A stretch of DNA of 33,291 nucleotides, from positions 1 to 33,291 of the forward strand of contig JAJKFJ010021652.1 in the NCBI GenBank assembly GCA_027382625.1, given 5' to 3'. The position numbers and the translations under genes are program-made. This DNA comes from Tetmemena sp. SeJ-2015 (lineage: Eukaryota; Ciliophora; Spirotrichea; Sporadotrichida; Oxytrichidae). The notes below the pieces were generated by a model. It did not search any database. It was not told the origin of the DNA and was given only the letters and a program-made list of their open reading frames with translations. Shown here in pieces: positions 30,842 to 33,291 of the stretch. How positions within the stretch are numbered: position 1 is the first letter of the stretch; every line of letters starts with the position of its first letter.

Positions 30842-33048
30842 TCATTTATTGAGATAGCTCCTGCGGTTGGGATTCTCTTTCTTAATTAGCATGTTACTTC
30901 CTTAAGTTTATTATATACTGGTCCTTGCACCTACAGCTTTCGCTTTATTGCTTATTACGTTTGAAGTGTTTGCGTTCCCTCCTCCTCCGCTTCCTTACGA
31001 AGCCTCGCTCGTCCTGTACTTCCGTAGTTTCTGCATCATGTCTTTCATTTTCGAGAAGTCGTCTTGCCTGAGGAAATCCTTTTTCCAGATCCTCTGCTTC
31101 CTCAAACTTTTATCAGCTGAGTCTCCATTTATCAAGTTTTAAAGCACCTGCTTCTCTGATTACCCAGGCCTGCACCTCCACCTCCAGCATTCAAATTATT
31201 CTAAGAAAGGAGTTTATCTTCAAAGTAGTCATAGTCGTCATTTACATGATCCTCTTCACACTCTTATCCTCAAGATCATCGTCATCTGCTGCATCTGTAT
31301 TTTAACCATTGGCAGTTGAGTTAGTCCCCTTGCTTGGCTTGCGCTTTTCCCTCAGCTTCTAACGTTTCTGCTTTAGATCTGACATGTACTACTCAAGCAG
31401 TCCATGCAAACTATCTGGTGTGGGCGTCGCTTAGTTATGGAAAGGCTCCACTGCGATATCCTTGTGCTTTACCAGATAGTGATAGTCTTTTTCGATCTCT
31501 GTAGAATTAAGCTTTACGATGTGATTCTCAGCCTGGCAGCCCTTCTACTCCACATGAGTATTTATCCTCAAGGCTTGAGCCCGCAACACGGATAAGTGCC
31601 CTTGTTGCTGCCGTACTAGAACTTGGGCTTTTAAGTCTGGTTCACTGTGCTGGGATGATAGCGACAGTAAGAGAGCTCGCTACCCACGAACTTAGACTCG
31701 CACTTTGTGCATCAAAATTCACCAGACGTGCCCAAATCTTCCAGTAGATATCCTTCCACTTTACTATCTTCTAGTTATTCATGAACTATTAATTTAATGA
31801 GAAATCAAAGTACTTATTTTGCTTTCAGTTTAAGTATATATGAAACCGTTGAGATCGAAGAATCTATCTGCAACGTGCTATGCTATAACATGCCCATGGA
31901 AATCGATGAAGATTTAGCGTTGGGACACATCATCCACTGATTTTGCTCACTCGTGAATAACTGCCCACAGTAGATGCACCTGTTGAGGACAGTTCCTGTC
32001 TGACTCTGGTTTTGTATGTCGGACGAATTTATTAGACTTTAATTTCTTCATGAATATTTACTCGTCAGTTTGTCTCTCTTATCCCCAAGTCATCCAATCT
32101 CTCAATTTTCACCTAATTTGCAATCTTCTTAATCAAGTTTTAGTTCATAATAAAAATTTATTCCTATATACTTTTTGCATTTCTTATAAAATTTTAGTTG
32201 AGGCAGTTCATATCTATGGGTAGTCGGACTACATCATGAAGATTTCAATTACGAAATCCACGCACTCCTGCACAGAACTTTCATCTGGAGGAAGTCACTG
32301 GAGATGAGAATGGATATCACATTTTTAATGTCTAGAGTGGGTCCCTGTCCTGGAGCAGTCTCTAAAGCCGCACTCTGGTCATTCTCCTTTTGCTTTAGAT
32401 ACTTCATGAGCCACTCAAAGATTTTTATGTCGCAGTGCACGCTATATCTATATCATCAACTGATATTGCTTCCGTCAGATATTTAAAATACATTCTATCA
32501 ATAATAAGACCTTATGAATGTTAAATAAATTTATGTAAAATTATTACCCTTTAAAATTAACAAGGACTTCTCCTGCGAGAAGGACCTTTTAGCAATTTAA
32601 ATTGATTATATAAATATATTATATAAATTTTATTAAATGTTATAACAAGTTATGTCAATAAAAGTATTATATGTCAGATATTTTTCAAAGTATTTCATGT
32701 GTGTCACCAAAAGGTCCTTCTTTAGCAAATATATTTATTGTTCCCTTTAGGAAAATAATTTATCAGCCCCAAACAACTTCTAAAGTAAAAAAGAAGTGGT
32801 TTCTTTTACCAAAAAAGATCAGCAGTTTTCGATAATCACAACATGAAAATCTTATGAACTTCAAAATAATGATCTGAGGAGAAGTCCTTGTTGACCTTTC
32901 TATTTTCATCGAAGACATGTATAACTATCATCTCTGACTGTTTCTTAGCTCCCACTGTAGCAGAAGTAGTGTTAGCAGAGGTGCCCTCTCCTCCACTAAT
33001 AGCATACCCTCCTCCACTCACCAGTTTTTATGAGTATCCCATCATCAT
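30842..33048 (-). CDS. SANBR/KIAA1841-like BTB-domain protein, scrambled germline gene
   Basis: Homologue of the animal SANT and BTB domain regulator of class switch recombination; its role in ciliates is unknown. The start is ATG at 33048-33046, the first of three consecutive ATGs. A Gly/Ser/Thr-rich leader precedes MIVIHVFDENRKVNKDFSC and EKDLLVTHMKYFEKYL, then SVHCDIKIFEWLMKYL, NVISILISSDFLQM (BTB/Skp1-like fold), LNRCIYCGQLF, WKDIYWKIW, YPCCG, KGCQAENHIV, and near the C-terminus SLRKQRIWKKDFLRQDDFSK. The stop is TGA at 30844-30842. Assembly needs six segments: 33048-32877, 32559-32590 (inverted, plus strand), 32721-32673, 32484-32192, 32145-31840 and 31785-30842. About eleven one-base deficits break the frame. 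The product would be about 580 residues, somewhat shorter than human (about 718). HMG-CoA lyase starts 46 bp away divergently. Confidence 0.88.
31786..31844. other. 59-bp IES of the SANBR-like gene, pointer ATGAA
   Basis: ATGAA (plus strand) is at 31781-31785 and 31840-31844. Excision joins LNGFM to NNQKIVKWKDIYWKIW on the minus strand. Confidence 0.85.
32146..32199. other. 54-bp IES of the SANBR-like gene, pointer TTTTAGTT
   Basis: TTTTAGTT (plus strand) is at 32138-32145 and 32192-32199. Excision joins the minus-strand reading PIDMNCLNQN to LIKKIANQVKIERLDD, matching the family. Confidence 0.88.
32485..32672. other. Spacer between MDS 3 and MDS 4, pointer GTCAGATATTT
   Basis: The 11-bp repeat GTCAGATATTT (plus strand) lies at 32474-32484 and 32673-32683. 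Excision joins KYL to TEAISVDD. The spacer is AT-rich apart from the inverted MDS 2 embedded in it. Confidence 0.88.
32559..32590 (+). other. Inverted 32-bp coding segment (MDS 2) of the SANBR-like gene
   Basis: On the plus strand, opposite to the gene, it reads NKDFSCEKDLL. Its first 16 bases, AACAAGGACTTCTCCT (32559-32574), equal the minus-strand end of MDS 1 (32892-32877). Its last 13, AGAAGGACCTTTT (32578-32590), equal the start of MDS 3 (32721-32709). Only GCG (32575-32577) is unique. It lies inside the spacer between MDS 3 and MDS 4. Joining through both pointers gives the family sequence NKDFSCEKDLLVTHMKYF. Confidence 0.93.
32722..32876. other. Germline spacer between MDS 1 and MDS 3 of the SANBR-like gene
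   Basis: 155 bp of AT-rich sequence. The minus-strand frame from MDS 1 runs a few codons into it before TGA, so the 5' ORF ends falsely here. The bounding pointers differ from each other because both pair with the inverted MDS 2 instead. Confidence 0.85.
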
Positions 33049-33094
33049 CAAACTTCACAGATAGAATAAGTAAATTATTTAATTAACAACATAA
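33049..33094. promoter_or_regulatory. 46-bp spacer between divergent start codons
   Basis: Separates the SANBR-like start (minus, 33048) from the HMG-CoA lyase start (plus, 33095). It is AT-rich with AATTATTTAATTAA-like sequence. If both starts are right it must hold both leaders and any shared promoter, or one gene has further upstream segments elsewhere. No defined motif recognised. Confidence 0.35.
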
Positions 33095-33291
33095 ATGTAA
33101 ATCGCAAAACAAGTCCAAGAGGTCTTGGTCGTAAGTGCTTCATTATATCTTCCTTCTTAAGCATTCTCTTAACTTTGATTTAGAAATACCCTGCTTTGAG
33201 AACTGCTTCGTTCCCTAAGAGAGTTAAGATAGTTGAGGTCAGCCCAAGGGATGGGCTTCAAAATGAAAAAACATTTGTTCCACGCAACCAA
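33095..33291 (+). CDS. HMGCL: Hydroxymethylglutaryl-CoA lyase, 5' part (runs off the window)
   Basis: HMG-CoA lyase cleaves HMG-CoA to acetyl-CoA and acetoacetate in leucine breakdown and ketogenesis, usually in mitochondria or peroxisomes. Exon 1 (33095-33130) reads MQIAKQVQEVLV, its second codon TAA taken as Gln. A 53-bp GT..AG intron (33131-33183) follows. Exon 2 reads KYPALRTASFPKRVKIVEVS and PRDGLQNEKTFVPRN. The motif VKIVEVxPRDGLQNE is the family hallmark; Arg-Asp of PRDGLQ lies at the active site and contributes to metal and substrate binding. The short amphipathic N-terminus could be a mitochondrial targeting sequence. The rest of the TIM barrel is beyond the window. Confidence 0.93.

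Noticed and set aside
30948..32486. Plus-strand ORFs of 60-64 codons (30948, 31404, 32304)
   Set aside because: They lie antisense to conserved blocks of the SANBR-like gene.
1..33291. CRISPR array, bacterial operon or rRNA gene
   Set aside because: No regularly spaced short repeats, no bacterial-type genes or ribosome binding sites, and no rRNA-like sequence; spliceosomal introns and IESs show a eukaryote.

Overview
The window looks like germline (micronuclear) DNA of a spirotrich, stichotrich-type ciliate of the Oxytricha/Stylonychia kind. Three lines of evidence agree. First, recognisable genes read through TAA and TAG where glutamine fits and end at TGA. Second, the genes on the right are cut by short AT-rich internal eliminated sequences (IESs) bounded by 4-16 bp pointer repeats, and removing them restores frame. 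Third, one gene is scrambled, with a coding segment lying inverted inside an IES. The species is inferred, not proven. No C4A4 telomeric repeats were seen.

Left and middle (1-21.8 kb) is a germline-limited repeat landscape. It holds at least five clear long foldback (inverted-repeat) elements and one weak one. It holds a truncated kinase fragment (1.4-2.35 kb) and a degraded roughly 4.1-kb element (about 17.05-21.15 kb), both resembling telomere-bearing elements (TBEs): zinc-finger/kinase and DDE-transposase relics. It also holds two copies (A, 3.2-10.7 kb; B, 12.5-21.8 kb) of a unit I do not recognise. That unit carries minus-strand coding sequence visible only with TAA/TAG as Gln. In copy A it is flanked by roughly 400-bp inverted repeats, which makes it a candidate undescribed DNA transposon. 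Each copy records the other's insertions: A was hit by foldback elements, B by the TBE and by a segment with a ubiquitin-like remnant.

21.8-28.1 kb is AT-rich with no recognisable gene; three modest ciliate-code ORFs are listed with low confidence.

Right end (28.1-33.3 kb) is precursor of somatic chromosomes: a Q/N/G/S-rich protein gene with three IESs; ribosomal protein S9 (uS4) with introns and at least two IESs; on the minus strand a SANBR/KIAA1841-like BTB-domain gene with six coding segments, one inverted; and, starting only 46 bp from it in divergent orientation, the 5' part of HMG-CoA lyase. The four genes have no evident common pathway. What they share is that each must be cut out and rejoined during macronuclear development.
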